From contig NC_046675.1 of assembly GCF_003369915.1 (NCBI RefSeq), positions 25,544,001 through 25,608,000 of the forward strand: DNA of 64,000 bases, given 5' to 3'. Of this stretch, positions 46,145 through 59,890 are shown piece after piece. The stretch is from Drosophila miranda. Lineage: Eukaryota > Arthropoda > Insecta > Diptera > Drosophilidae. The position numbers and the translations under genes were made by a program. The notes beneath the pieces are model-generated. The model saw only the letters and a list, made by a program, of their open reading frames with translations, did no database searches and was not told the origin of the DNA. Position 1 is the stretch's first letter. Every line of letters begins with the position of its first letter.

Positions 46145-49100
46145 GTGAGTATTCAATTTCTTTGTCCCTTTTTTTATGGGTTCTCCTTCTTCTTTTTCCT
46201 GGTACGGGCGCAGACGATGTTGTTGCGGCTGTCAATCCCTTTCGGCGTATCCTCTTTATTTTGTATTTTTTTTTGTGGTTTTTGGTTACGGTATCCTTTA
46301 TGGCGCGTTCCGCTAAGTCGCTAATGAGGCAACCATTTCTGAAAGAGAAGAAAAGAGAGTATGGGAAAGGTTACATAAATCAGGTGGTGATGGGGGAAGG
46401 ACGCCTTGCAGCAGCCGGAAGTGCAACTCGTAGCAGGTATGTGTGTGTGTGTGCTGTATATATACATCGAGTATACGCCTTGTTGACTGCCGTCGGGTCT
46501 GTGGCTGGCTCTAGTGCCGGGCGAGTAACATGCAAATGGAGATTATTATTGCGTACCATAAATCAAAGGCGCGAATCGAGTTATGCGCGCACTTCGGCGT
46601 AGTTGCAGCACTCACTTGCCACACGTTGCAGGGCAGGTAGGAAGGCAGGTTTAGGTTGTTGCCCAGACGAAATTAATGAGCACTTTGCATGCAAATGAAT
46701 TGAATGCCAGTTCGCTCTGGCAGGTTGTTTGTTTGCTTTGCACCGATGCCAATGCAGCACTTAGCAAATCCTCTTCTGAATTGAGTTTAAACTGGTAAGT
46801 GAAATGCGAATTGCAAAGACAATACTAAATGGATTGGATTGCTAATGCTAACTCGAGTGGGTTTTGCTGCAGTAGAAGAACGTTCGTCAAAATTTCCCAG
46901 AAAACACATCCATTTCAAGTTCTGTTGTCCTATTAAATTGTTGGCTTGAAAGTAATCCCATAAACCTAGAAAATTCAATTTCTTTCCGACTCAAGTCCGC
47001 ATCCTTGTCGTTTTACTCTGACAAATTTCAACAGCCCTTCAATATTTATCAGCGAAAAGTCAAAAAGTTTTTGCTGCAAACTATTTCCACTCTATTTCCA
47101 TTTTGCATTTCCATTCTATTTGCTCTTACACACTCACACACACACACAGAGACAGTCGGGAGAGAGACGATGGTTGAGCGTTTGCGATTCGGTGGAAAAA
47201 AGGGTGGAGTCGGGTAGGGTAGGAAAGGGTAAGGGTTTCCATTTCCGACGTCACGGCTATTTTTCAGTTGGAATTGATTAAGCACCAGATAAGCCAAAAT
47301 GGGGTCACTGCGAAACGGAAATAGCTTTGACAGTTTTAATCCAAGCAGCATATTTATGTTCCTTTTTTCACAGCTTTCACTTCCCCCTTAACTACTTTTA
47401 TTTTTTTTTGCTGGTCCTTCGCCTTTGAGTCACACTTATGCTTCCTGCAGGGCAAATTGCTGCACTCATTTCCTGGTTGTACAAATTTTGTTGAAAACAA
47501 TGAAACTTTGGATACCCTAGCTATATAAAATAATCATCGAATGGAAAAAATCATAGTAGATTTTATTATAAACTATTAGTAGTAGACTAGCTGACCCGTC
47601 CGACCCTTTTGCCGCCATGTCAATGGCGAATGGACTTCAGGAACTGGTTTTAATGCCGTGCCGATGAGCAAGCCGTTGAAGGGTTTTGGTGGTGTCTTAA
47701 TTTCGGTTTGCTCTTTTCCTGATGCTTATCACATGCCATCTGACTTAAGTTTGAATTTGAGCACATGACAATGGGGCCATCCATTGTCCATAGCACGAAT
47801 CAGCACATTCTAATGAGTGGAATATTCAATATTTGGCTCGTACTCGAATGCGAATGCTCAATGTACTTGTTGGCGTTATCTGCCGCCAATTACTTACCAT
47901 ACATTGAGTGCCATTTCTGTATGATACAATATGTACTTGAATGTAACAACAAAGAAGAGCAATATTTCCATCACTGACTTGTTCTTAGTTTACTTGAGGG
48001 ATAATACCTATGTTTTTCTTCTATTCAATTTTGATCTGTAAAGTATCAACCATGGCTCATTTTTTTCTGGAACAACTACCGGCAGAAAAAAAAACATAAA
48101 TCGCTTCAGTTCTATACAGAAATTTTCTCAGAAAACTTTCGTTTGCTCCAGGGCCTTTGTGTTTTCTTTTTAAATAGACTTGTCCGCTCATTCATGTTGA
48201 ACATTGAATGTATAAATAAATGATGAACGGGGCAGAGCAGGACTTAAATATTTATGCAGTTTTTGTGTAACCAAAACTTAAAGATTGGAATCAATAACCT
48301 TAGCCCCGACGTAGTGCCATAAGGAAGAGAAGTGCCGAGAGCTCCGAGCTCTTTAAGCCGGTTCAAGCGAGTGCTGGAAGTGGGTCTGCCATTAGCATAA
48401 ATTGCATTTAACCGAAAGAGAGGAGGTGGAGGAGCAATAAAAACGAATGCAATGTCATACTTATACGCTCGAGTGGCAGCCAACTAATTTCATGACTCTA
48501 TTTCGCACAAATCTGTGTGGCATTCGCCGAGCAGCGGGGCTGTGCAACCGCATGCATTTTACAACATTTTAAGTCATGTTGGAGCCACGCCTCTGCATGG
48601 TCAGAACCCGCTTCTAACACTACCGTACCCGCTCCCACACCCGCACACATGTTTAGCATTCAAAGGCAGTTTTGGCCAGGGCTTTAGTATGTGTGCTTGT
48701 GGAATGTTTGTCAAATATCACGTATACGACATGTGTTTCCGGCAAAGAGCGCACGAACACCCACGAATAGCAGCACAGGCCGTGCAGGCGATCCGGGACC
48801 TAAACGCATTCAATGCCAGGGCGAACTGCAATTAAATATTAAATCAGGTCACAGTATAAAGCTACAATGCGAATCCTTATTAGCCGATTGCCAATTGTTG
48901 TGAGACACAAACACAAAATTTACGAATACTCGCATGACACAGAAATGCACTTAAGGCGGCAGATAGTCCATCGGGAGGAGGCGGAGTATAGGATTAAATG
49001 GGATATGCAAATTTTCTGGCAATGCCACTGCCAAGCATTGTATGTTTATTCATTTGTCTAATTGTGTTGTTCATGGAGCGGGTATCCCGGGGAGTCCTGT

Positions 49101-52100
49101 TGTGTGTGGCATGTCAGGACGTTAGCTTTTAAATGGCAACGACAACAGCAGTGGCAGTGGCAGCAGCCGCCAATCGAGGCAAGGACAAGGCTTGGCCCGG
49201 CCCGGCCCGGCCCGTCCCGAGCCGGCTTGCATGCAGTCATGCAATGCCACTCGAACAAAAAACTAAAACTAAACAAGAACGCACGCCAGGCCGGCCTCCT
49301 TCTCCTTCTCTTTCTCCTCCTCCATCTGCTAACATTATTCCCTCTCTATCACTATACTAACTGGAATTGTCCACAGTGGCTTGGATATTTGCACAGCATA
49401 ATATTTGACATTGTTGATGAGGCAAGGCTCTAAACGAATTTGCATACATATACATCGTGCATCCTATATTTTGGCCTACAGAAAGTGAAATTATTTTGCA
49501 TTGGGAGTAAAGGCTGTTGAGGATTGTGCCGCTTAGGAATAATGCCAGAGGGGTTGCTGTAGATCTTAGAAAAAATAATACATATTTAACATAATAATCA
49601 ATGTACATTGTATTATATTTTGGGTAAAGGTCAAGTCGGACTAAATTCTGGATCGAATAATCCTACAAGCTTGAAACGAGTAAGAGCATTCAAATATTCA
49701 GCTATATTTTATTGCAGAAATATATTCAAAGTCATTCGAAATGGATATTCTCGTTCGCTTATGGGAAATTCGTACAGCAAATCAACGGCATTCATATGCC
49801 CAAATTTATCCTATTCCTTAAAAAGCAATAGTTCATCTATTTCCCACCAAAATGCCACGATTCCCATTCTCTTTTCCAATAACTTTGACCCACTGTTTGG
49901 GTGCTTGTGTCTCCAAGCCTGTGGCATTGTCATTTCCCGCTGTTTTCATGCCACTTTCATGGACTACAGCAGACAGACTGGCACAATGAGAGGAGTGCCA
50001 TGCTCGAGCCGAACCCTGAGCCATATCTAAATAGAAACTCCTGGCCAGAACCAACACGCAACCGCAGAAGCCGCTGCCGCTGCCGCAGTCGCAGCTCTAC
50101 TTCAATTCCGAGAGCATTATTAAATTTCGGATGGTATATCCATGCTATATCTGTGTGTGTGCGGGCGAGTATATAATTTTCATAAGGGCGGTGGGGGACC
50201 AAACAATTGAATTTTTGGCACGGCTTGTTTCGGGCTCGCCCACGAGGTCACCGCCCAATCTTGATGCGCCTACCAAAGACAATAAATCAACGCCAATTAT
50301 AGTCATTTTTTCTTGGTTTTCTTTTTTTCCTGTGCTGTTGCGGTGCTCCTCAACCGAACCTTCGTTGGCCAAGGCAAGCGATGACGACACATGATGTACG
50401 GCTCTCAACACTTTTCAATCTGGTTCTGGCCGAAACCTGAACCAAATCCGGCCACAGAGTGGGGGGAGCAAAGCATGGGAATATAATGAACAGACCGGCA
50501 AAATGTTGAGCCACCAAATCTCGGGAGAGATATATGCATGCGGATATCGCATACCGAATCGAAATGGCAAATGGCAAATGGCAAGTGCATTTGCATTTGC
50601 CTGCCTGTCTGGGTTGATTTTCCATCTCAGTTTCCCTCTCTCGCAGTCCAGGACGAGATGTCTGATGTTGACACGAGCCCTAAGGGGATTTGAGATAATG
50701 TTCTGTTTGCCATTAGACATCATCAGCATCTGCATCAGGTAAATGGATGCGACCTTAATTGATTTATAATGCTTGCATGGAACACTCAACATTAGAGGGG
50801 ATTATCTTTAATTGGATATATGTATGTGTGTATTCGGAGAGCTTACAATGAAACTGCATTTTTGTTGTAATTTGAGTGCAGGATGCAACAAAGAGGATGC
50901 TGTGGCTAAAAGATTGATTGACTTATGTTTGAATTAGTTAATGACTATAGTGTTTTGGGCTAAGCGTTGTGTAATGAGGGAAATATTAAACTAATTTGAA
51001 GAAATAAACGACTATTAAGACAATTTTCATAGCTAAAGTTGATGCAATATTGACAACTTGTCGTATGGTTAACATACATGATATGTAAAGATTAAATTAA
51101 ATAGTTGGCAAGTCTTAATTGTCAGTTATCCTAATAATTATTACTTAAATAATACCGACAATGTCTTTGGTTTTGAGACTATTGCCCCTTGTACTGCTAG
51201 AAAGGATTAATAAACAATATACAAAGCTTCGAATGGATGGAACTGGAAACTATTTTTCGCTAGACCTTAAACATATAGTATGTCCAATGTTGAGCAGGTG
51301 ATCATTTTGAACACATATTTTTATTATCTCTACTTTAAAATATCAATTAAAGTGTTATTTTTAAAGCTTGAGTCCCAGGGGTAGGAAAATTTAACTCTCG
51401 CAGCATAAGTTGTATTTTTCAATGATATATTATAATATATATATATATATAATATAATGATTTTCTGCAAAAGGCACTTTTAGAATATTTGGATTAATTA
51501 TATTATATATTGAAAGACAATTTCAAAGACTTCGGAAATTTAATGTACAAATCGCCCAGCAGTTTGAAATGAAATAAAGCATTTCAATCACTGTCCATGA
51601 TAAATGATTTATTTCTGATTGTTTGATTTCTTTCTGGTTTTGTTTAGCCCCTCTACATGTACATATGAGTATTATCTGTATCTAGATTTGACAGTATGAC
51701 GCATAATTAAAGTTGGTAATTGTGCCAAAAGGATTTCTGCCAATTGCCAAGAGATCTGAGATATGGGCCCATCTTGGCTGCCAGCCAACAGATAGATAAA
51801 TGGCCTATCAGAGAGTTATAAGATAGGTAGGGGCAGGGGCAGGCGCAGGGCACGGGGAAGGGAATTCCTTTCCCGGTCGTTATTCATTCCGTAAATACCG
51901 TAGAGTGTGACCAGAGTTTATTATCCTTAATGGAGTGTGAACAGCGGGTGCATTAGATTAGTTTTTAGTGGCTGGCATTTGACATTCACTTTGAGTTTTA
52001 GTTTGCGTTTGCGTTTGGCTTTGCCTTTGAGCCGGCGCTGGAGCTTGGGGAAATCAAGCTAAAAGTGCTGATGAAAATCCCCCCTTTTGCAGTTAGTTTT

Positions 52101-55100
52101 TGGCTGTTAATGGAAAAGCGTGCGATAATTTAAGAGGGCATTTTCCAGCTGGGATTCTCCTTACACAAAAAACAGCACCCGTCCCTCCCCTTGCAGCTCT
52201 CTCAGATAAGCCCGGCACCGCCGAGGCGAGGCATGCCGCACGGCAGCCATAACAAACGACTCCCCAAAGCCGCAGAAGCAGCGGATCAGCGTGTGGCATG
52301 GCATATGGTTCTCGCTCTCAGTTTGCAATAATTTTTTAGTTAAACATAAGAGGGAAAAGCAATTTTCGGCAAGGCATTTTCGGCTATCTTAAATCAACAA
52401 AGCGGAGTGGAAATGGGTGCTCCCCAAGAGCTACTACGAGTATTATTAGTCGCTGCTGATGCCTTAATCGCACATCCGACACGCGACAAGTAATTGGTGG
52501 CACCTGTGTGGTATCATCGTTTCCTTCGCCCTTTTTTGTGGCCCTTCCAGTGATGGGGCAGCCATGTAATCAGACAGAGGGCTCCTTCGGAAATGTTTTA
52601 CATTGAAATGGCTGGCATATATGTTCTGGAACCATACTATTCCATTCTTAAAGAGTTCGTCTGTTTCTCAAGTGCAGTATCTTTTTACTTTTAAGCATCT
52701 TCCTGCTTTCATTGAAGTGTTCTACGAACGACATCCCGCCAAGAGTGCAGCAGCTCAAGTGGCCTTAACCGAAATGAAGTAGCAATCATAGATGAGCAAT
52801 TGCTGCACTTAAAGTCTGACAAATGTTTAACAAAGATCCTAGCTGTATACATTTCAAGGAGTCGAGTCGGGCCACTTAGAGGAAGTCAGCAATCAGCTCA
52901 AGTTGCACAGACACACACATTGCAATGAGTGGAATGGAATGAAATGGAATGGGATATGTAGGATGGATGGGATGGGATATACGATGGCAGGAGGAGTGAA
53001 AGCGAAACCGGATGCTTATTACTGGCTATCTCTGGCACAATCAAAGTTCAACTCTGGCAACTCTGTTGTTCATTAATTTGACAGCAGTTAGGAGTCACTA
53101 AAAATGCAATTCAGCTTTAGTTATGGCCAAGGCAGGGCAAATTCTAGTACGAGACTATGCAAAAATCCGAGGGGAGCCATAGTACAAAAGTTTCCATTGC
53201 ATTTCCGTGCAGAGAGAAAGTTTTCGTAACTCCCGCGCACAAAATGCAGTTATTTCTGGCAATGGCCAACAAGAAACTGGCTTCATTGTTGGCCAGCCAA
53301 CAAGAAAACTGCCAAAATAGTTGCAAGCACTTCGGTGTATGGCTATGAGCAAGAGCAAGGAGGGGGTTTCCTATGAAAATTATACAAAAGCAAGGAGGCT
53401 TCAGAGTGGATTTAGGGACTGCTCGGGTGTACGAGTATGTTCCAAAATTTCGTATTCAACTGTGCGAAATGCTCAACAATAAAACGCCATTGAACGTCGT
53501 CCTACTGGCGACTTGTGCCCCACACACTCGCACACACACACTAACACAGTAGAGCCACCCGCTAGTCGTTATGGCCCCCGGAACTTCCGGTTTGGCGATA
53601 TGCGCCAACTTTTAGACAATCATTCTCGTTGTTCCCTTTCTTGGCCAAAGGCAAAAGCTTAGCGAATTTTTGCCCCAGCTATAAATATTCCGCGATATCT
53701 ACAAATACATATACTCGTACATATTCGGTACCGTGCATATACATAGTATTTTCCTCTGTGCGTGTATGCGAACCACAAAAGTTGACTGGACAGCAATTTT
53801 TTTGCTTAAATTGATTTAATTTATGAGCTGCCCTAATTTATTTCCGCCAAGCAAAACGGCAAAAGAATAGCGATGAAAAAAGTAAATTGGCTTAGGCGAT
53901 TTAATTGCTGGCCAGTGGAAAGGGTATTACTATTTAACGAGAATATATGTACGAGTATTCCGATGAATTTAATTACCATTAAACTATTTAAAGATGTTTA
54001 CTATACTACTATATTTCGAAGGAGCCAACAGGGCCCTTTCTAATCTCTCTTCTCAATAAATACTTTTGTAGTACTATCGTTTCTCAACGTGTTTCACACG
54101 AAATGTAACCATCGGAAACCCCTGTTGAATCCATATTTAGAGTTTCCCAGATTTTACATGGCTTAAATCGCTAATAAAATCGATTATATTAAAAGAAGAC
54201 TGGAGGAATTTATTTAATGCTTCAACGAATGTGTATTTCCCTCCCCATTCTCTTTTCCAGCAGAAAGTTGTATCCCCCAACCCCAACCCCTACCCTGCCA
54301 CCACTTTCGAAAACCAATTACATATTTTTTGGTGTATGTTTTGCCCAAAAGTTAATTCTTTCTCTGTGGAAAATCAACTACAAAACTAACTTTTCTCTGG
54401 TTGTTTAACATTTGTTTTTGCTCGGCTTATTTTTATGTTCACAACGAACATGGGAATGGGGAGCATCTACAAGAACATGAAGAAAAACAAGAACAATGAG
54501 GGCCGAGACCGAATAATACAAAATTGAGCAAAAACAAAAGCCCGACAACAATTACAACAATTACAACAAAAGCAATGGCAATGGCAATAAAAAGAAACAT
54601 TCAACTCTGGCAACTCATACAACGCGAAATGGTGGAGGCCGGATGGGGTCCCCACGACAAACTGCGGGGTATATTCCCGAAAAGTATGCAATATTTGCCT
54701 ACTACTCCTCCTCCAGCTGGTGGTCCTTCAACTTTGGTTGTTTGCTGCTGACTTGGCGGCTCGGCGCGGCTCGGGCCAGTAATTAATGCTTATAAAAGCC
54801 ACTCGTTCGCTATGTGGGTGTGTGCGTGTGGTTGTACGGGGTGCTGAGCGGTGCCAGAGTTGCCACACTTTCAGTAAGCAGTTTTTTTTTTGGGAAAGGA
54901 TTGTTCAAGTTAATTGCATGTTTTCAGCATACGATTCTCTGTAACTGTGGATTTTCTCTCTCATTGGGAACATTTGGGAAATTTTACCAGAAATCTTTGC
55001 TTGCAAAGCAGAGTTGCCCGACTTTTATTTTTTGGAAAGTACAGTCCTTAATTGCATGTTTCCTGCATATTGCAGGCTGCCATTGTAGAATTGCTTACTC

Positions 55101-58100
55101 TAACCAAGCTATTTCCCAGCAAAGACATTTAACTTTTGGTGCAATTTTCGATGTATTTTTTTTGGTGGAAGGGGGGACGTGTAACACATGGCGTATGCGT
55201 GTTACGGTTGTAGGCGCCAACTTTCGGACGAAAACTTTTCTCTTATCAGCTGGCGATAAAAATATAAAAGAAAAACGAAAAGCCTCTGTCAAATATATAT
55301 TGTGTGTAATGGGTATATGGGTGTTTTGGAACTTTTATAGACACATCTGGTGGCTGGGCTATGCTCGTATAAATTTCAAGTTTGTTGTTGCTCGAAAGTT
55401 AAACGTTTACTTTTTTCCTAGCTGTTGCATTCGTGTGTAACCATGTATGTTTTATGGCCTTAACCAGGAGGGAAATGTAGCAGCAGTTGCCCATTGATAA
55501 GTTAACCAGTAATGGTTTCCAAATTGATGTTCATGCTAGGGCTAGTATGTGTAATGTCCTTGGCCAGGCATAAGCATTTAAAACTACATCTAAAATGCCA
55601 TTAAGATGGCTGACAATGTTCGTAGGCAGAGAGAGAGAGAGAGGAAGAGAGAGTTATGGCTGCTTTAAGGATTTACTTTGTTTAAAGCCGAAAGTTTTTC
55701 GGTTAATTATTCATCTAGAGGCAAAACCCAGTCACGCCCATTACTCACTACTCATTACTCACTTAGACGCGGACAATACGAGTACGAGTATCATTCGATT
55801 CGGCCTTTAATCACCAGTGTCATTCGATAGCCCACGCACCTGTGTATGTAACACCTAAAGTGATTAGGCAATTTATAGCCGAAGCCGTTGAATCATTTTG
55901 CACCTCACGGCTGCCATTTGGCATTAGGACCGACCTGTGCGTGTCATGAACTTTGCTTTGCAGCCAAAAACTATTTTTGACCAAGGTTAAGGTTTCGTGA
56001 CCTTATCGTGAGGTCTAGATGATAGTACGATTACCTACAAAGAAGGCAAGTTAAGCCACTGCTAGCTTAAAAATTCGAGTCTTAATATTTTTATTAATCT
56101 CGTACTTCCTCTTGAGGGACTGGGCTCTATCGTATACCGTTTTCATGTCTGATAATTTCTAGATCCTCTGCAGATGTCTGAATAGTTCGTGTTACTATTC
56201 CTACTTTCAGCTAAAACTATTCCCTGGCCAATTTTAAGGTTCTCTGAACTTAGTTAGGTAAAAATCTTTAGCTGGCTAACTAGTGAATGGTATACGGCGT
56301 GGGTTCCATTCAGGTTTACAACTAAGGCTCGTATTTTTTGGCAACAGACGATTTTCGTGTGGTTTGTGTGCGCTGATCTTTTTTTACCTTCTCTTAGACT
56401 ATTTTCTAGACAAGGTTGATGTTCAGTGACCTTATCTGGAAGACTTGGTGGGTGGCTAACTAATGTTATCCCTATCTTCCGAGTATTTCCCCTGAATCCT
56501 CGTCGAGTAGGGCATATTGATCCCTGGTTAGTCGCGTGGCTTCCCTGCTTCTTTATTTTTAGCATTTCCATTCACAGTTTCGTGTTGCATACATCCAGGC
56601 TCTGTGTCCCTGGCTGTCCTGCTCTCATTCGCCCACTTAGAGGACAACAGCAGCCACTTTTGTGTGGGCTTTCTCTGTATCTGTGCGTACGTATGTGTGT
56701 GTGAATGAAACTAGAGCGCACCTTGATGCTATTTTTAAACGCCACACAAAACAACAATTGTCGCTTAGTTTTGTGTTAAGTGTTTTTAACCATCCATGCC
56801 GCCCACTACGCCTGCCTCTTGAGGATGAGGCAAGTTCATTTCGTTTTATTTCATGGTTTCCCCTACCCCCTGGGTTTCTCTGTCCCACAACTGCAGTTGG
56901 AGGTGCAGGTGCAGAACCTGTTAGCGGACAGCACTTAAAAATAGTTAAGGCCCAAGAGCGTCAAGTATTATATAAATAGATGGCAGCTAAATACCTGCGT
57001 TCTCCTTCCTCCTTCGTCCTTCCTCCTGTGACTACAGACACACTGACTCTCGCAAGTCTGCGGGCACACATTTGTGTGGAATTTCTAATTGCTTTCCCTT
57101 GTCGAATAGCAACATCAGTGCTGGCATAAGTTGGCTTTTAAAATCGGCATGTAGATCTAAATGGAATTGACATTTGGCTTATTGGCAAACTGCATGGCAA
57201 ATGCATATCTGGTCAGGACTTACTGTAAAGTTTATTTGTTGCACATATCTTTGGTTTGGTTTGTTTTGCTGGTTCTAAATGCTTATGTCGGATTAAATGG
57301 ACTGGAAATTGCAACCGAATGTAAACGGGAGAATGTGAATACAGAAATGTAAGTAAAAAACTGCGGATTATCTGAATTATTTATGACCTTACCATTTGAA
57401 AAGACTAAATGGAATCGGCCAGAGTGTTGACTACTGTTGGAGACCCTCCGCTTGAGCTTTATTTCAAAGGGTGTAGTAAATATATTGTGATGCTGCTTAA
57501 GGACTCAAAAATCATTGTTCGAAGCTTGTGAGCTATTTTTCCTACGTTCCAAATATGTCAATTAAGGAAATGCAGTTCCCAAAATAAATGTTATAATCTA
57601 TTTATACGAGCTGTTAAGGTTCGCCACCCCCGGCTCCCTCGCTATGGGTAAAATTGCAGACGATGACCCAAAAATGTTTTATTTAATAGAAGGAAATGAA
57701 TCCCAAATGTGAGATAACAATTTAATGTTAAATTAAATGAAATTCATTAAATTACAATAGATTTAATATATATATAATAATTTTTGTATAAATATAACGT
57801 ATTCGGTGATAGATCACTTTAAACTAAAATAATTTGTACCAGAGGCACTGAAAACACTCTTTGAAATTCTCAAATACATATTGAACATATACATATAGGG
57901 CAGCAGTTCGATCTCTTCACGTTCCCCATGTAAGAGTATCCTTTCAGGTGAGCGAATGTTTGTTTGGCCCTGTTTGCATGTGTTTATATTTGTTTGAGTG
58001 TGCGCGAATGTTTGTGCAACAATCCGTTTGTTCGTGTGTTTGTGTGTGCGGCTTTGGCGCCTACCCAAATAAATCGCATGCGATTAAAATTGTATACAAA

Positions 58101-58199
58101 TCGCGTTTGGAGGCATGCGTTTTGCCGTGTTGTGCTCAATTCGCTTTTCTCTTTTTTAGTTCTTAGCTTCAGGCAGGATGCCCCCCCTGGCTTCAGTTA
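46145..58199. other. Long intergenic or intronic DNA
   Basis: 12 kb with no gene that I can support. Visible items: a CCCGG run at 49195-49220, an alternating AT palindrome at 51427-51460, GGAAT/GGATG-type repetition at 52925-52985, GA runs near 55630 and CA/GT runs near 47130 and 56695. One longer + frame (54814-55440, 208 codons) has no domain. It may be the first intron of a gene beginning at 46088 or upstream DNA of the CG5890-like gene. Confidence 0.4.
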
Positions 58200-59890
58200 A
58201 ATGAGTTGTTGTTTATAGTTCTTAAGAATGTGTGGGATGTGGGTGTGCATGGGTACGGCGGACGGCGGATGGCGGATGTGTGGGTGTGCACACATTTGCA
58301 TTTGTAGCGTAACGGTGGTATGTATTGTTTACTGTTTACTTTGTAGGTTAGTTCTGCTCCAGCTTTAAGTTTACCGTTAGCTATGTATGTGCTTCGTCGG
58401 CTCATTCTTTGTTTCGCCATCCACTCCACTCCTTGTATATTTACCTTTGATGCCTTTGACGCGGAGCTGGTGACGGCAGCGAAGAAGACGAAAGTGGGCG
58501 AAAGCCGGACCGTTAGAACGGGAGACCTGGAGACGAGACGGGAGACGAGACGTGGCGGAGATGAGAGGCCAGGGGACCCGGGAACCCAGAGGGTTGGGTG
58601 GTTGGAGGCGGCAGGCGGCAGGTGGCGGCGGAGGGCTGGTTTTTGGGTGGAATTAACCTCAAAGCATGCCAGCAAACAGCTCTCCTCGAAGCACTTGACT
58701 CTCGGGTTTCGTTTTCCTTTTATTCTCGTGTATGTTTTGCTCTTGCTTTTGCGTGTTTCGTTTTAATTTGTTAATGATTTCGGCATATTAATTTATTTGC
58801 ATAGTTTCTTCGGGCCACACTTCAGTTGTATGCCACATTTTTGGCCAGCCGTCGGAACGAATTCTCCAAACAAATTATTGCTTTAGTATTTCTGTTGCTG
58901 TTGTTGCTGTTCCGCTCTGCTTTTCCGCAGCAAGAAAGCCAAGCAGCCTGCACAAGACAAGGAGCAAAAAACACGAAAAAAAAAATTGAAACAGAAGAAG
59001 AAAAACTGTATCTTTTAGATCCGGGCATATCCTTTATCTCGGACACAGCAGCACCCGCAGCAGCAGCAGAAGCAGCAGCAGCGCTGTTGACGCCGCGACG
59101 CTCGCAGCGGCAGCAGTAGCAGCAGAGCAGCTGTAGCTGTAGCTGGAAAATTTCCTTTGCTTTTCCTTGGCTTCCTCCTCTGTTTTATTTTTGGTGTTTT
59201 CTCGCTAATTCGTTTCAACAATTTCTGCTGTGACTAACAACAGGAGGACGAGGACCCAGCAACAACAGAAGATAGAAGTTTTACCACAAATCGCCCAAAC
59301 TGGAGAGCAGCAAAAACCGCGCACCGTTCTTCCAAGTCCGTTTGACGTTAGCAGGAGCAGGAGCCACTGCACTTCGCATTCGACAAGAAACCGTTCGACG
59401 CGCGCACCCGAGTGTCCTATACACAACTGATTACAGTTGGAGTCGAGTCCTCGGCGGCTGCCAGGACTGCGAAAATGTTTAGCAGCAGGAGCAGCGGCAG
59501 CGGTAGCGGTAGCGATGCGATGGCACGGCATTCGCTTCGTTTCGCTTCCACGCTTCGTGTCGTGTCATGTCCTGTCGTGTCGTGCCGTGCCGTCTGTGCC
59601 GCATCCCGTTCTCGTTCCCGTTTTCGCTCTCGTTGTTGTTGCTCTGGCAGCCAGGTTTCTGTTGCCGAAATTTGACTAAGCACAGCTTTGTCCAAGACGG
59701 GCGACAGCTTCACAGTTGCTCTGCTCTCCTCACTCTCTCCACTCTCTCCCCATATCCTGCTCTGCGTAACCTGACATGCGCTCTCCTGCAACAGCAAGCT
59801 TAACACTAACAGGATAACAGGCCCCGGCTAACAGCAGCTCTGCGAAAAGAGAGCGGCAGCAGCAGGACAGCAGCTGGAGCAATGAGTGGG
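58200..59890. promoter_or_regulatory. GC-richer promoter/5' UTR-like stretch
   Basis: Composition shifts here: repeated GAGACGAGACGGGAGACGAG at about 58525-58560, CAG/GCA triplet runs at 59045-59130 and 59485-59515, an AACAACAGGAGGACGAGG stretch and CGTGT pentamers at 59560-59600. This looks like a 5' leader and promoter region of a neural-type fly gene rather than coding DNA. No core motif or splice donor could be tied to a gene, so the call is tentative. Confidence 0.3.

Noticed and set aside
59417-59806. 129-codon minus-strand frame rich in RE and DTT repeats
   Set aside because: It is the product of CGTGT and CGTTCTCG microsatellite-like DNA.
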